Below, one piece after another: positions 17,566 through 29,267 of a stretch of 64,000 nucleotides of DNA (the first letter of the stretch is position 1; each line of letters opens with the position of its first letter). The position numbers and the translations under genes are program-made. The DNA is from Micromonospora sp. DSM 45708. Its GTDB lineage: Bacteria > Actinomycetota > Actinomycetes > Mycobacteriales > Micromonosporaceae. Where the stretch lies: positions 5,146,001-5,210,000 of the forward strand of contig NZ_CP154796.1 in the NCBI RefSeq assembly GCF_039566955.1, read 5' to 3'. The notes beneath the pieces were generated by a model, which saw nothing but the letters and a program-made list of their open reading frames with translations, made no database searches and had not been told where the DNA came from.

Positions 17566-19062
17566 TCAGGCAGCGCCGAGGCGCTCCAGGATCAGCTCGC
17601 GGACGGTCTTCGCGTCCGCCTGACCGCGGGTGGTCTTCATGACGGCGCCGACCAGCGCGCCCGCCGCCGCGACCTTGCCGCTGCGGATCTTGTCGGCGAT
17701 GGCGGGGTTGGCGGCGATCGCCTCGTCCACGGCGGCGGTGAGCGCGCCGGTGTCCGAGACGACCTCCAGGTTGCGGTTGGTCATGATCTCGGTCGGCGAG
17801 CCCTCGCCGGCCACCACGCCCTCCAGCACGGCGCGGGCCAGCTTGTCGTTGAGCTTGCCGGCGTCCACCAGGCCCTGCAACTCGGCGACCTGCGCCGGGG
17901 TCGCGCCCACGTCGGCCAGCTCCACGCCGGTCTCGTTGGCCCGCCGGGACAGCTCACCCAGCCACCACTTGCGGGCGGCGGCCGGCGTGGCACCGGCGGC
18001 CACCGTGGCCTCGATCAGCTCGACCGCGCCGGCGTTGACCACCGACTCCATGTCCAGGTCGGACAGGCCCCAGTCCTGCTGGATCCGCTTACGGCGCAGC
18101 CGCGGCAGCTCCGGCAGGGCGGCCTTCAGCTCGGCCACCCAGGCGGTGTCCGGCGCGAGCGGCACCAGGTCCGGCTCCGGGAAGTACCGGTAGTCGGTGG
18201 CGGTCTCCTTGGACCGGCCCGACGTGGTGTCGCCGGTGTCCTCGTGGAAGTGCCGCGTCTCCTGGACGATCCGGCCGCCCGCGTCCAGCACCGACGCCTG
18301 ACGCAGCATCTCCGAGCGCACCGCCCGCTCGACCGAGCGCAGCGAGTTGACGTTCTTGGTCTCGGTCCGCGTGCCCCACTCCTCGCCCGGCAGGTTCAGC
18401 GAGGTGTTGACGTCGCAGCGCAGCGAGCCCTCCTCCATCCGCACGTCCGAGACGCCCAGCGAGCGGATCACGTCACGCAGCTCGGCGACGTAGGCGCGGG
18501 CGATCTCCGGGGCGAGCGCGCCGGTGCCGGGGATCGGCTTGGTGACGATCTCGACCAGCGGGATGCCGGCCCGGTTGTAGTCGACGAGCGATTCGGTGGC
18601 GCCGTGGATGCGACCGGTGGCACCACCGACGTGCAGCGTCTTGCCGGTGTCCTCCTCCAGGTGCACCCGCTCGATGCCGATGCGCACCAGCTCGCCGTTG
18701 ACCTCCACGTCCAGGTGGCCGTCGAAGCAGAGCGGCTCGTCGTACTGGCTGATCTGGAAGTTCTTCGGCATGTCCGGGTAGAAGTAGTTCTTCCGGGCGA
18801 ACCGGCACCACTGCGCGATCGAGCAGTTCAGCGCCAGGCCGATCCGGACGGTCGCCTCGATGGCCGCCTTGTTGGCCACCGGCAGCGAGCCGGGCAGGCC
18901 CAGGCAGACCGGGCAGACCCGGGTGTTCGGCTCGCCACCGAAGTCGGTCGGGCAGCCGCACCACATCTTGGTGTTCGTGCCCAGCTCGACGTGGGTCTCC
19001 AGGCCGATCACCGGTTCGTAGCGCGCGACGACCTCGTCGTACGCGGGCAGTGTCGTCGTCAT
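17566..19062 (-). CDS. gatB: Aspartyl/glutamyl-tRNA(Asn/Gln) amidotransferase subunit B
   Basis: 498 residues. GatB phosphorylates misacylated Glu-tRNA(Gln) or Asp-tRNA(Asn) and passes the activated acyl group ammonia from GatA, giving the correct aminoacyl-tRNA. The kinase cradle shows [18 protein letters not shown] (about 18-35), the zinc-site cysteines in [39 protein letters not shown] (about 91-109) and HLEEDTGK. The YqeY-like tail domain ends in TKTV-type [13 protein letters not shown] at 19062 is chosen over an upstream extension because AGGAAC is just ahead and [11 protein letters not shown] starts the family alignment. It lies 11 bp after gatA in a gatC-gatA-gatB operon. Confidence 0.97.
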   Translation of the reverse strand: MTTTLPAYDEVVARYEPVIGLETHVELGTNTKMWCGCPTDFGGEPNTRVCPVCLGLPGSLPVANKAAIEATVRIGLALNCSIAQWCRFARKNYFYPDMPKNFQISQYDEPLCFDGHLDVEVNGELVRIGIERVHLEEDTGKTLHVGGATGRIHGATESLVDYNRAGIPLVEIVTKPIPGTGALAPEIARAYVAELRDVIRSLGVSDVRMEEGSLRCDVNTSLNLPGEEWGTRTETKNVNSLRSVERAVRSEMLRQASVLDAGGRIVQETRHFHEDTGDTTSGRSKETATDYRYFPEPDLVPLAPDTAWVAELKAALPELPRLRRKRIQQDWGLSDLDMESVVNAGAVELIEATVAAGATPAAARKWWLGELSRRANETGVELADVGATPAQVAELQGLVDAGKLNDKLARAVLEGVVAGEGSPTEIMTNRNLEVVSDTGALTAAVDEAIAANPAIADKIRSGKVAAAGALVGAVMKTTRGQADAKTVRELILERLGAA

Positions 19063-19073
19063 CTGTTCCTGCC

Positions 19074-20549
19074 TCACAGTGCCGGTGGGGTGAACGTGCC
19101 GACCGTGGACTCCAGCGCGGCGGCCACCCGGTACATCCGGTCGTCGGCCATGGTCGGAGCCATGACCTGGAGACCGACCGGGAGCCCGTCGGACAGCCCG
19201 CACGGGACCGAGATGGCCGGGCCGCCGTAGAGGTTCGTCGGGATGGTGAACAGGTCCGCCAGGTACATCTGGTACGGGTCCGAGGTGCGCGCGCCGATCG
19301 GGAACGCCACGAACGGCGTGGTCGGCGAGATCAGCGCGTCCACCTGCTCGAACGCGGCGGTGAAGTCCCGGGTGATCAGCGTGCGGACCTTCTGCGCCTG
19401 GCCGTAGTAGGCGTCGTAGTAGCCCGAGGAGAGCGCGTACGTGCCGAGCATGATGCGGCGCTTCACCTCGGGCCCGAAGCCGGCCTCGCGGGTCAGCGAC
19501 ATGACCTCCTCCAGCGACCGGTTGCCGTCGTCGCCGACCCGCAGGCCGAACCGGACGCCGTCGAACCGGGCCAGGTTGGAGGAGCACTCGCTCGGCGCGA
19601 TCAGGTAGTAGGCCGGCAGCGCGTACGAGAAGTGCGGGCAGGACACCTCGACGATCTCGGCACCCAGCTTGGCCAGCGCCTCGACCGACTCGCGGAACGC
19701 GGCCACCACGCCCGGCTCGGCGCCCTCGCCGGTGAACTCGGTGACCACGCCGAGCTTCACGCCGGTCAGGTCACCGCTGGCGCCGCGCTTCGCCGCGCCG
19801 ACCACGTCCGGCACCGGGGCCGGGATCGAGGTCGAGTCGCGCGGGTCGTGACCGCCGATCACCTGGTGCAGCAGCGCGGCGTCGAGCACCGTACGCGCGC
19901 ACGGGCCGGGCGTGTCCAGCGACGAGGAGAACGCCACCAGGCCGTACCGGGAGGTGCCGCCGTAGGTGGGCTTCGCGCCGACGGTGCCGGTGACCGCGCC
20001 GGGCTGGCGGATCGAGCCGCCGGTGTCCGAGCCGATCGCCAGCGGCGCCTCGTACGCGGCGAGCGCCGCCGCGCTGCCGCCGCCGGAGCCGCCCGGGATG
20101 CGCCCGGTGTCCCACGGGTTCCGGGTCGGCCCGTACGCCGAGTACTCCGTGGACGAGCCCATGGCGAACTCGTCCATGTTCGTCTTGCCGAGCATCACCG
20201 TGCCGGCGGCACGCAGCCGCTCGACGATCGTCGAGTCGTACGGCGGACGCCAGCCCTCCAGGATCTTCGAACCGACGGTGGTCGGCACGCCCTTGGTGGT
20301 CAGCACGTCCTTGACCGCGACCGGCACGCCGGCCAGCGGACCCAGCTCCTCGCCGGCGGCGCGGCGCTCGTCCACGGCCCGCGCGGCGGCGAGCGCACCG
20401 TCGGTGTCGACGTGCAGGAACGCGTGCACCCGGTCGTCGACGGCGCCGATCCGGTCCAGGTGGGCCTGGGCGACCTCGACCGCCGAGGCGTCACCGTTGG
20501 CGACGAGGCCGGCGATCTCCGTCGCGGTCAACTTCGTCAGGTCGGTCAT
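19074..20549 (-). CDS. gatA: Aspartyl/glutamyl-tRNA(Asn/Gln) amidotransferase subunit A
   Basis: 491 residues, an amidase-signature glutaminase that releases ammonia for the GatB reaction. The Ser-cisSer-Lys triad is intact: K80 in VAVKDVL, S155 in [11 protein letters not shown]179 in [12 protein letters not shown]. Length is normal for the family. ATG at 20549 overlaps the gatC stop (ATGA), indicating translational coupling. Most actinobacteria lack GlnRS and depend on this enzyme, so the operon is expected to be essential. Confidence 0.98.
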   Translation of the reverse strand: MTDLTKLTATEIAGLVANGDASAVEVAQAHLDRIGAVDDRVHAFLHVDTDGALAAARAVDERRAAGEELGPLAGVPVAVKDVLTTKGVPTTVGSKILEGWRPPYDSTIVERLRAAGTVMLGKTNMDEFAMGSSTEYSAYGPTRNPWDTGRIPGGSGGGSAAALAAYEAPLAIGSDTGGSIRQPGAVTGTVGAKPTYGGTSRYGLVAFSSSLDTPGPCARTVLDAALLHQVIGGHDPRDSTSIPAPVPDVVGAAKRGASGDLTGVKLGVVTEFTGEGAEPGVVAAFRESVEALAKLGAEIVEVSCPHFSYALPAYYLIAPSECSSNLARFDGVRFGLRVGDDGNRSLEEVMSLTREAGFGPEVKRRIMLGTYALSSGYYDAYYGQAQKVRTLITRDFTAAFEQVDALISPTTPFVAFPIGARTSDPYQMYLADLFTIPTNLYGGPAISVPCGLSDGLPVGLQVMAPTMADDRMYRVAAALESTVGTFTPPAL

Positions 20550-20851
20550 GAGGCCACATCCTCGTCCAGGATCCGCGGGACGCGGAACCGCTGCTCCTCG
20601 GCGTCGGGCGCACCCGACAGCACCTCCTGCGGGGTCAGGCTCGGCGTCACCACGTCCTCGCGGAGCACGTTGGTCAGCGGCACCGAGTGGGAGGTCGGCG
20701 GGATGTCCGCCGCGGCGACCTCGCCGACCTGCGCGACCGACTGGAGGATCACGTCGAGCTGGCCGGCGAACGTGTCCAGCTCCTCCTCGGTGACGGCGAG
20801 CCGCGACAGTCGCGCGAGGTGCGCGACCTCCTCGCGGGAGATGGCGGCCAT
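20546..20851 (-). CDS. gatC: Aspartyl/glutamyl-tRNA(Asn/Gln) amidotransferase subunit C
   Basis: 101 residues, the small subunit that wraps around GatA and stabilises the GatA-GatB interface. Typical features are [20 protein letters not shown] at the N-terminus, the [21 protein letters not shown] middle with a proline-rich loop, and [12 protein letters not shown] at the end. It is the first gene of gatCAB. The 107-bp gap to the next gene upstream on this strand should hold its promoter. Confidence 0.97.
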   Translation of the reverse strand: MAAISREEVAHLARLSRLAVTEEELDTFAGQLDVILQSVAQVGEVAAADIPPTSHSVPLTNVLREDVVTPSLTPQEVLSGAPDAEEQRFRVPRILDEDVAS

Positions 20852-20958
20852 CGGGTGCCCCCTTCGTGGCTGTCCTTCAGACGTCTGCGGTGTGCCGGCC
20901 GCGCGTCCGACGGAGAACGATGACGCGCGGTGACCGGAGCGAGTCTATTGTCCCGCCG

Positions 20959-23547
20959 TCACGACGACGCCTTCGACTCCCCCTCCGCCGCCGGCCCGCC
21001 CCGACCGTCGCCGTCCGCCGCGACCGGACGGACCGGGCGGTAGCGCGACAGCCAGGTGATCAGCTCCTCCGCCGGCATCGGCCGGGCGTGGAACCAGCCC
21101 TGCGCCACGTCGCAGCCGGCGGCGTGCAGCAGCCGCCAGGTGCGCTCGTCCTCCACGCCCTCGGCGACCACCCGCAGCCCGAGCGCGCCGGCCAGCTCGA
21201 TCATCGAGCGGACGATCGCCGCGTCGTCCGGGTCGTCGGCCATCCCCAGCACGAACGACCGGTCCACCTTCACCTCGGACAGCGGCAGCCGACGCAGATG
21301 CTGAAGGGAGGAGTAGCCGGTGCCGAAGTCGTCGAGCGCGATCCCGACGCCGATCCGGTGCAGTTGGGTGATGCTGGCCAGCACCCGCCGGGGGTCGGCC
21401 ATCAGCGCGCCCTCGGTGATCTCCACCTGGAGCCGCTCGGGTGGGACGCCGTACCGGGTCAGCCGGTCGGCGATCTGGTCGGCGATCTCACCGGTGTGCA
21501 GGTCCCGCACGCTGACGTTGAGCGCGGCCCGCAACGTGAGCCCGGCCGCGGACCACTTGGCGAGCTGCTCCACGACGTCGTCCACCACCCGGCGGGTGAG
21601 CAGCCGCATGACCGCGCTCTGCTCGGCGACCTGGATCAGCTCCCCCGGGTCGACCATGCCCCGGCGCGGGTGCCGCCAGCGCAGCAGCGCCTCGACGCCG
21701 ACCACCTCGCCGGTGGCGATGGCGATCTGCGGCTGGTAGTACATGGTGATCTCGCCGGCCTCCGCGCCCGGTGCGGACCCCGCGGCGGGCACGGCCTCCA
21801 CCGGGGGTACGGCCTCCACCGCGGGTACGGTCTCCGGGGCCGGTACGGCAGTCGCCGCTTCCTCCGCCGCCTCCGCCGCCGGCGCGGTCGACGCGGCCAG
21901 CGCCGTGTCACCACCGCCGGGGCGGACCGGGTCGGGGAGCCGGGCAGTCCGGCGGCGGATCGGGTCGGCGCCGGTGAGGATCCGCTCGATCAGGTCGTCG
22001 TCGGAGCGCGCCTCGACGCGTTCCCGACGCCACCGGAGCCGCCGACGGGCCGGCGCGACGCCGGCCCGTTCCGCGTCCCGGCCGGCGCCGTGGACCGACC
22101 GCGCGCCATGGACCAGCCGCGTGTCATGGACCGGATGCCCCTCGGGGACCGGCCGGGCGGCGGGCAGACCCGGCGTCAGCGCCGCGCCGTCCCCGCCGCG
22201 CACGCCCACCGGCGCACCGGGCGGTGACGACGGCGGGTGCGGCGGGGACTCCAGCACCCGGCGCAGGTCCGCCAGGAGGCTCAACCGCTCGGCCGAGTTG
22301 TGGTCGGACTCCGGCGCGTAGACCGCGACCGTGTCGGTGCGGTGCTTGGCGTCGTACATGGCCACGTCGGCGTGCCGCATCAGCGTGGCGAAGTCCTCGC
22401 CGTGCTCGGGGAAGAGCGCGACGCCGATCGAGCCGCCCACGTCCAGCGGCAGCCCGTCCAGCGGCACCGGCTCGGCCAGCGCGGCGACCACCCGGTCGGC
22501 CCGCTCCCGGGCCTCCTCGACGCCGGCCAGACCCGGTACGACGATGGCGAACTCGTCGCCGCCGAGCCGCGCCACCATCTCGTCATCGCCGACCACGTCG
22601 ATCAGCCGGGCGCTCACCTCGACCAGCAGCCGGTCACCCACCGCGTGCCCGAGCGCGTCGTTGACGTGCTTGAACCGGTCGAGGTCGAGCAGCAGCAGGG
22701 CCACGTGGGCGTCCGGCTCGCCGCGGGCGGCCCGCTCCGCGTGCAGGTGCACCTGCTCGGCCACCTCGGTGAGCAACGCCTTGCGGTTGGGCAGCCCGGT
22801 CAGCGGGTCGACGTCGGCGAGCTGCTCCCGCTCGGCGGAGAGCCGGGCCATCCGATAGACCGCGAAGAGCGGCACCAGCACCAGCGGGATCAGCGCCGCG
22901 CTGGCCCGGGCGGCGGCCACCAGCACCGGCGCGAGCAGCAGCAGCGAGCCGGTGGAGAGCAGCTCGTAGGCCAGCCCGAGCCGCACGCTGGGCCACCACC
23001 GGTCCCCGAAGCGCAGCCGGATGGCGGAGTTGACCAGGCCGTAGTTGACCACGAACCAGACCACCGTGGCGCCGCCCACCGCCGCCACGTCGCTCCAGTG
23101 CAGCCCGCCGCCGTCGAACAGCTCGCCCGGACCGAGCCAGGTGACCACGTACGCGGCGGCCAGCGCGCAGGCGTACTGGGCCGCGTTGAAGCCGGTGCGC
23201 CAGGCGGCGTACCCGAGACGCCAGCCGGAGACGGCCACCGCCACGGCCTGCACCGCCACGGCCGGGCCGAGCCCCCAGCCGAGCAGGATGGCGAACGTGA
23301 AGCAGGTCGACGGGAAGACCGCCGAGGTCTGCCGCCGGCCGGGCGGGACGAACGGGCGGGCGTCGCAGGCGACGGCGAGCGCCGCCATGGTCCAGAACGC
23401 GACCGGCAGCTCGGTCAGCCGGTCGGGGAGCGCGGCCAGCGGCCGGATCGAGACGAGCAGGGCGACGACGCCGACCGCACCGACGAAGCCGAAGAACGGC
23501 CCGGTCCGCCCCGGCGGGACGGAGTTGCGCGGGTCGCCGGTCGCCAT
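20959..23547 (-). CDS. Membrane GGDEF-EAL cyclic-di-GMP enzyme with intact active sites
   Basis: 862 residues. About seven to eight N-terminal helices (about 15-225) form a membrane sensor. The GGDEF domain (about 235-405) has DPLTGLPNRKALL and an intact ARLGGDEFAIV. The inhibitory RxxD site five residues ahead is absent (GDDE), so product inhibition is unlikely. A proline/valine-rich linker of roughly 190 residues follows, then an EAL domain (about 600-850). EALLRW, NVSVRDL, EITEGAL, DDFGTGYSSLQHL, KVDRSFV and AEGVED are all intact. It could therefore make and degrade c-di-GMP, with one activity dominating. The start is ATG at 23547, preceded by GGGAGG. Compare the decayed homologue at 5517-8348. 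Confidence 0.93.
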   Translation of the reverse strand: MATGDPRNSVPPGRTGPFFGFVGAVGVVALLVSIRPLAALPDRLTELPVAFWTMAALAVACDARPFVPPGRRQTSAVFPSTCFTFAILLGWGLGPAVAVQAVAVAVSGWRLGYAAWRTGFNAAQYACALAAAYVVTWLGPGELFDGGGLHWSDVAAVGGATVVWFVVNYGLVNSAIRLRFGDRWWPSVRLGLAYELLSTGSLLLLAPVLVAAARASAALIPLVLVPLFAVYRMARLSAEREQLADVDPLTGLPNRKALLTEVAEQVHLHAERAARGEPDAHVALLLLDLDRFKHVNDALGHAVGDRLLVEVSARLIDVVGDDEMVARLGGDEFAIVVPGLAGVEEARERADRVVAALAEPVPLDGLPLDVGGSIGVALFPEHGEDFATLMRHADVAMYDAKHRTDTVAVYAPESDHNSAERLSLLADLRRVLESPPHPPSSPPGAPVGVRGGDGAALTPGLPAARPVPEGHPVHDTRLVHGARSVHGAGRDAERAGVAPARRRLRWRRERVEARSDDDLIERILTGADPIRRRTARLPDPVRPGGGDTALAASTAPAAEAAEEAATAVPAPETVPAVEAVPPVEAVPAAGSAPGAEAGEITMYYQPQIAIATGEVVGVEALLRWRHPRRGMVDPGELIQVAEQSAVMRLLTRRVVDDVVEQLAKWSAAGLTLRAALNVSVRDLHTGEIADQIADRLTRYGVPPERLQVEITEGALMADPRRVLASITQLHRIGVGIALDDFGTGYSSLQHLRRLPLSEVKVDRSFVLGMADDPDDAAIVRSMIELAGALGLRVVAEGVEDERTWRLLHAAGCDVAQGWFHARPMPAEELITWLSRYRPVRPVAADGDGRGGPAAEGESKASS
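21788..21853. repeat. 18-bp tandem repeat in the GGDEF-EAL linker
   Basis: About 3.7 units of GGTACGGCCTCCACCGCG encode a linker of VPAVEA/VPPVEA type repeats. The unit is a multiple of three. The repeat sits in the disordered region between the two catalytic domains, where length change would be tolerated. Confidence 0.6.
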
Positions 23548-23699
23548 CGCACCTCCCGGGCACGGTCATGGCACGCGCCGTCGCGCGCCGTACGCCAATG
23601 AAACGCCCTCCGGGCCGATTTCCCCGACACGACAGTCACGAATCGGTGGTAGTCGTAATTAAGTTGGTATACGCCGCCGGACGGCCACGCGGGCGGCCG

Positions 23700-25877
<2,178 letters not shown>

Positions 25878-26034
25878 CTACCCCCGAACCGTAACGCTCG
25901 GCTGTGACAACCGTCCGCCCACCCGCGCTGAGCAGGCGTCCCGCCGCCCCGGCGACGCGTGCCGCGCCGCGGAGCGGACGGGCCGCGACCGTGCGACGAT
26001 CGCTGGGCCGAAGCGGACGGAAGGCGGGGTACGG

Positions 26035-26568
26035 ATGCGCGACGCGCTGATCTGGGCACTGGTGATCGTGGCCTGTGTGGCGGCGGGCTGGCTGTGGAGC
26101 GAGTGGCGCCGCCGCACCGCCGACGGGCGGGGGAGCCGGCCCGGTGGTGGGCGGGGCAGCCGGCCCGGTCGCGGTCGGGGCACCCGGCCCGGTGGTGGGC
26201 GGGTCGCCGCTCCGCCGAAGCCGCGCGGCGCCGACCGGCCGGCCGGGGACCGGCCGCGGCCCGGGCAGATCTGGTGGGCCGACGTGCCGTATGCCGAGGG
26301 CACCGGTTCGAAGGTGCGCCCCTGCCTGGTGCTGCGCGTCGACGGCCGGGCGGCCGACGTTCTGAAGATCACCAGCCAGGACAAGTCGGACCGGGACGAC
26401 CACGTGCGGATCCCGACCCGCACCTGGGACCCGGGCGCGGACCACGACAGCTTCCTCGACGTCAGCGAGCCGATCCGGGTGCCGCTGGACGCGTTCGCGG
26501 ACCGCGCCGGTGACTGCGACCCCGAGGTGTGGCGCGGCGTACGCCGCCTGCCCCACCTGACCGCGTAG
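26035..26568 (+). CDS. Membrane-anchored PemK/MazF-like protein
   Basis: 177 residues. An N-terminal TM helix (ALIWALVIVACVAAGWLW, about 4-21) is followed by an Arg/Gly-rich linker with three 8-residue repeats, then a PemK/MazF-like SH3-fold domain (about 78-175: RPGQIWWADVPYAEGTG, KVRPCLVLRV, LKITSQDKS). In soluble MazF toxins the conserved Arg of the RP motif and the Ser/Thr of the second motif form the RNase site; both are represented here. No antitoxin gene is adjacent and the membrane tether is unusual for a toxin, so ribonuclease activity is not assured. ATG at 26035 is chosen because it begins the helix. The stop is 6 bp from the convergent ADP-ribosylglycohydrolase gene. Confidence 0.78.
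   Translation: MRDALIWALVIVACVAAGWLWSEWRRRTADGRGSRPGGGRGSRPGRGRGTRPGGGRVAAPPKPRGADRPAGDRPRPGQIWWADVPYAEGTGSKVRPCLVLRVDGRAADVLKITSQDKSDRDDHVRIPTRTWDPGADHDSFLDVSEPIRVPLDAFADRAGDCDPEVWRGVRRLPHLTA
26131..26202. repeat. Three 24-bp tandem repeats in the PemK-like linker
   Basis: Three adjacent units related to GGNASCCGGCCCGGTGGTGG encode GSRPGGGR, GSRPGRGR and GTRPGGGR. The positively charged Gly-rich spacer could hold the nuclease-like domain away from the membrane and touch nucleic acid; that is inference. Confidence 0.75.
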
Positions 26569-26574
26569 CGGCGC

Positions 26575-27588
26575 TCAGTCCAGCGTGTCGGCCAGGGCGG
26601 TGAGCTGACCGGCGTACTCGATGCGGTCGGACCAGCCGGCCGGCCAGGCGGCCATGCCGTGCGCGGCCCCGAGGAACGCCCCGGCCAGCGCGGCGATGGA
26701 GTCGGAGTCGCCGGCGGTGGTGGCGCCCCGGGCCAGCGCGGCGACCGGTTCGTCCGGGTGCCGCAGCGCGCACAGCAGCGCGGTCGCGAGCGCCTCCTCC
26801 GCGATCCACCCCTCGCCGGTGAGTCGGCACGGGTCGCCACCGTCGTCGGGGCGGGCCAGCGCCGACTCCAGCCGACCGAGCACCCGCAGGCAGTCGTCCC
26901 ACCCGCGGGCGATGAACTCCGCCGGACCGGTGACGCCCGGACGCTGCCACAGGTCGCCGAGCCACTCGCCCCGGTAGACCGTGCGCTGCTCGCGGGCCCG
27001 CTCGGTGAGCAGGCCGGGCAGCGCCGGCAGCGTCGCGCCGTCGCGCACCAGCCGGACCGCGTACGCGGTCAGCTCGCTGGCCGCCAGCCCGGTCGGGTGA
27101 CCGTGAGTGAGGCCGGCCTGGAGCTGGGCCAGCCCGGCCAGCGTGTCGAGGTCGACGTCGAGCAGCCCGACCGGGGTGACCCGCATGTTCGCGCCGCAGC
27201 CCTTGGAGCCGGCGACCGTGGCCGCCTGCCACCGGGTGCCCCGGCTCAGCTCGGCGCAGGCCCGCAGACAGGTCATGCCCGGCGCGCGGTTGTTCTCCGG
27301 GCTGGCCGCCCAGTCGACGAAGCGCCGCCGCAGCAACGGCTCGACCACCTCCGCCGTGTACGCGGGCGCGTCGTGCAACGCCCACGCCACGGCCAGCGCC
27401 ATCTGGGTGTCGTCGGTGACCAGCGCGGGGTCACCTTCCAGCTCGCGGGGGCCGGCCGGGCCGTAGCGCCGGACGATCTCGGTGACGGTGAGGAACTCGG
27501 TCGGCTTGCCCAGGGCGTCGCCGTAGGCCAGGCCGAAGAGCGAGCCGGCGGCGCGTCGGTCGGTGGAGGCGGTCACGGTGGTGATCAT
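26575..27588 (-). CDS. ADP-ribosylglycohydrolase family protein (DraG-like)
   Basis: 337 residues. The family removes ADP-ribose from proteins or small molecules using a binuclear Mg centre. Metal-binding motifs are present: GLAYGDALGKPTEF (about 20), TDDTQMALA (about 59-67) and GDSDSIAALAGAFLGA near residue 290. The whole length matches the all-helical family fold. ATG at 27588 is preferred to an upstream TTG. The substrate is unknown; a DNA or nucleoside adduct is as possible as a protein. It converges with the PemK-like gene and lies 27 bp downstream of the VOC gene. Confidence 0.9.
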   Translation of the reverse strand: MITTVTASTDRRAAGSLFGLAYGDALGKPTEFLTVTEIVRRYGPAGPRELEGDPALVTDDTQMALAVAWALHDAPAYTAEVVEPLLRRRFVDWAASPENNRAPGMTCLRACAELSRGTRWQAATVAGSKGCGANMRVTPVGLLDVDLDTLAGLAQLQAGLTHGHPTGLAASELTAYAVRLVRDGATLPALPGLLTERAREQRTVYRGEWLGDLWQRPGVTGPAEFIARGWDDCLRVLGRLESALARPDDGGDPCRLTGEGWIAEEALATALLCALRHPDEPVAALARGATTAGDSDSIAALAGAFLGAAHGMAAWPAGWSDRIEYAGQLTALADTLD

Positions 27589-27615
27589 GCACCGGCCGCG
27601 CAAGCCCTCGCGCGG

Positions 27616-27984
27616 TCAGCCCCAGCAGAGGCAGAACGGGTGGCCGGCCGGGTCGGCGTAGACCCGGAAGCCCTCCCCCTCGCCGGGCAGCCGCCGCGCA
27701 CCGAGGGCCAGCGCCGCCTTCTCGGCCGCCTCGATGTCGTCCACCGTCACGTCCAGGTGGAACTGCTGCGGGCGCTCCGGGTCGGGCCAGTCGGGCGCCC
27801 GCAGGTCGAGCGCCTTCTGGAAGGCGAGCCGCGGCTGGTGCCCGGGCGGGCCGCCGAGGACCACCCAGTCGTCGCCGTCGGAGTTGTCCTCGATCAGCGG
27901 GAGCCCGAGCAACTCCGCGTAGAAGCCGGCCAGCGCACGCGGGTCGGGACAGTCGATCACGGTGGAGCGCAGTCGTCCGATCAT
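27616..27984 (-). CDS. VOC (glyoxalase/dioxygenase superfamily) protein
   Basis: 122 residues with two beta-alpha-beta-beta-beta modules. IGRLRSTVIDCPDPRALAGF forms the first and FHLDVTVDDIEAAEKAALAL the second; YADPAGHPFCLCW is the usual C-terminal strand. Many actinobacterial homologues of this type have no assigned reaction, and metal ligands are not obvious enough to name one. ATG at 27984 has AGGA 8 nt upstream; an ATG three codons earlier is possible. Confidence 0.85.
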   Translation of the reverse strand: MIGRLRSTVIDCPDPRALAGFYAELLGLPLIEDNSDGDDWVVLGGPPGHQPRLAFQKALDLRAPDWPDPERPQQFHLDVTVDDIEAAEKAALALGARRLPGEGEGFRVYADPAGHPFCLCWG

Positions 27985-28021
27985 GCCGGCCATCCTGCCC
28001 CCGGCGTACGACAGGAAAACG

Positions 28022-29026
28022 TCACTCCTCGGCGAGCCGCCGGCCGGCGTCGCGACAGGCGGCCAGCACCGCCCGGGCGTACGCCGGGGTGGCGCCGGCC
28101 AGCCCGCACGTGGGCGTGACCACCACCTGTTCGGCCAGCCGCCGGCGGGGGAAGCCGAGCTGGTCCCAGACCCGGGCGACCCGACCGGCGACCTCGGCGG
28201 ACGTCGGCACCCGGCCGGACGACGGCGGCAGCGTCGGCGCGGCGCCGGCCAGCAGCCCGAACCCGGCGTCGAGCGCCTCGCCGAGCGGGTCCAGGTCGGT
28301 GACCAGGGACAGGTCGAGGGCGACGCCGAACGCGCCGGCGGAGCGGATCAGCTCCAGCGGCACGTCCGGCGCGCAGCAGTGCACAAGCGTGGGCACGCCG
28401 GCCGCGTCGAGCACGCCGTGCAGCAGCGCGCGGGCCACCTCGACCTCCACCGGCCGGTGGGTGCCGAAGCCGCTCTCGGTGGGCACCCGGCCGGCCAGCA
28501 CCGCCGGCAGCGACGGCTCGTCGAGCTGGAGCAGCACCGAGGCGCGAGGCAGTCGTCGGGTCACCGCCGCCACGTGCCCGCGCAGCCCTTCGCCCAGCGA
28601 GCCGGCGAGGTCCCGTACCGCGCCCGGGTCGCGCAGCAGCCGGCCGCCCAGCGGCCGTTCCAGCGCGGCGGCCAGGGTGAACGGGCCGGCGGCCTGGACC
28701 TTGACCGGGCCGGCGTACTCCTCGGCCTGCTCGGCGAACTGGTCGAGGTCGCGTTCCATCAGGTCACGGGCCCGGCGCAGGTCCCGGCCGGGGCGCGGGG
28801 CGATCCGCCAGCGGGCCGCGTACAGCTCGACCGGAAGCTCGACGAGCAGCCCGGCGGTGCGGCCCACGAGATCCGCGCCCGGCCCCCGCGCGGGCAGCTC
28901 GGGCAGATGCGGCAACGCGGGCAGCTCGCCGAGCACGATCCGCTGCGCCTCGGCGATGTCGGTGCCGGGCAACGAACCGATTCCGGTCGCCGCCCCGGCG
29001 GGCCAGGGCCACTGCTGATCAGTCAC
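28022..29026 (-). CDS. MetE-like cobalamin-independent methionine synthase C-terminal family protein
   Basis: 334 residues with a single UROD/MetE-like TIM barrel, about half the length of full MetE. The zinc ligands of methyltransfer are suggested by THVHCC-type LVHCCAPDVP (about residue 213) and VVTPTCGLAG (about 303). GIGSLPGTD (about 15) and LLQLDEPSLPAVL (about 175) also match the family. Stand-alone barrels of this kind are common in actinobacteria and may methylate a thiol; whether this one makes methionine is unclear. It lies about 240 bp downstream of mnmA on the same strand. Confidence 0.82.
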   Translation of the reverse strand: MTDQQWPWPAGAATGIGSLPGTDIAEAQRIVLGELPALPHLPELPARGPGADLVGRTAGLLVELPVELYAARWRIAPRPGRDLRRARDLMERDLDQFAEQAEEYAGPVKVQAAGPFTLAAALERPLGGRLLRDPGAVRDLAGSLGEGLRGHVAAVTRRLPRASVLLQLDEPSLPAVLAGRVPTESGFGTHRPVEVEVARALLHGVLDAAGVPTLVHCCAPDVPLELIRSAGAFGVALDLSLVTDLDPLGEALDAGFGLLAGAAPTLPPSSGRVPTSAEVAGRVARVWDQLGFPRRRLAEQVVVTPTCGLAGATPAYARAVLAACRDAGRRLAEE

Positions 29027-29267
29027 CGCCGAAGCCTATCCACATCCGCGCCGCGCGGCCGGCACGGGCGGCACCGAGCGGCCTACGAACTTGATGGCAC
29101 AGGCGGGTCACCGCGACGGACGGCGGTGGCAGCCGGGCCGACGCGAACCCCGCGCGCCGGACCGTCTCCCGCTGACTCGTTCACGCCATCAGGTTTGCAG
29201 GCACGCGGTGGGTTGATGCTGCGGGCTTCCGTCATCGCATCGGCCGCCCGCGCCCGCACGGTGGCCG

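Noticed and set aside
26035..27588. PemK-like and ADP-ribosylglycohydrolase genes as a toxin-antitoxin pair
   Set aside because: They are convergent, not an operon, and DraG-type hydrolases are antitoxins of ADP-ribosyl transferases, not of PemK nucleases.
27589..27603. Upstream TTG start for the ADP-ribosylglycohydrolase
   Set aside because: It adds only MRGRC and has no ribosome site; ATG 27588 is simpler.
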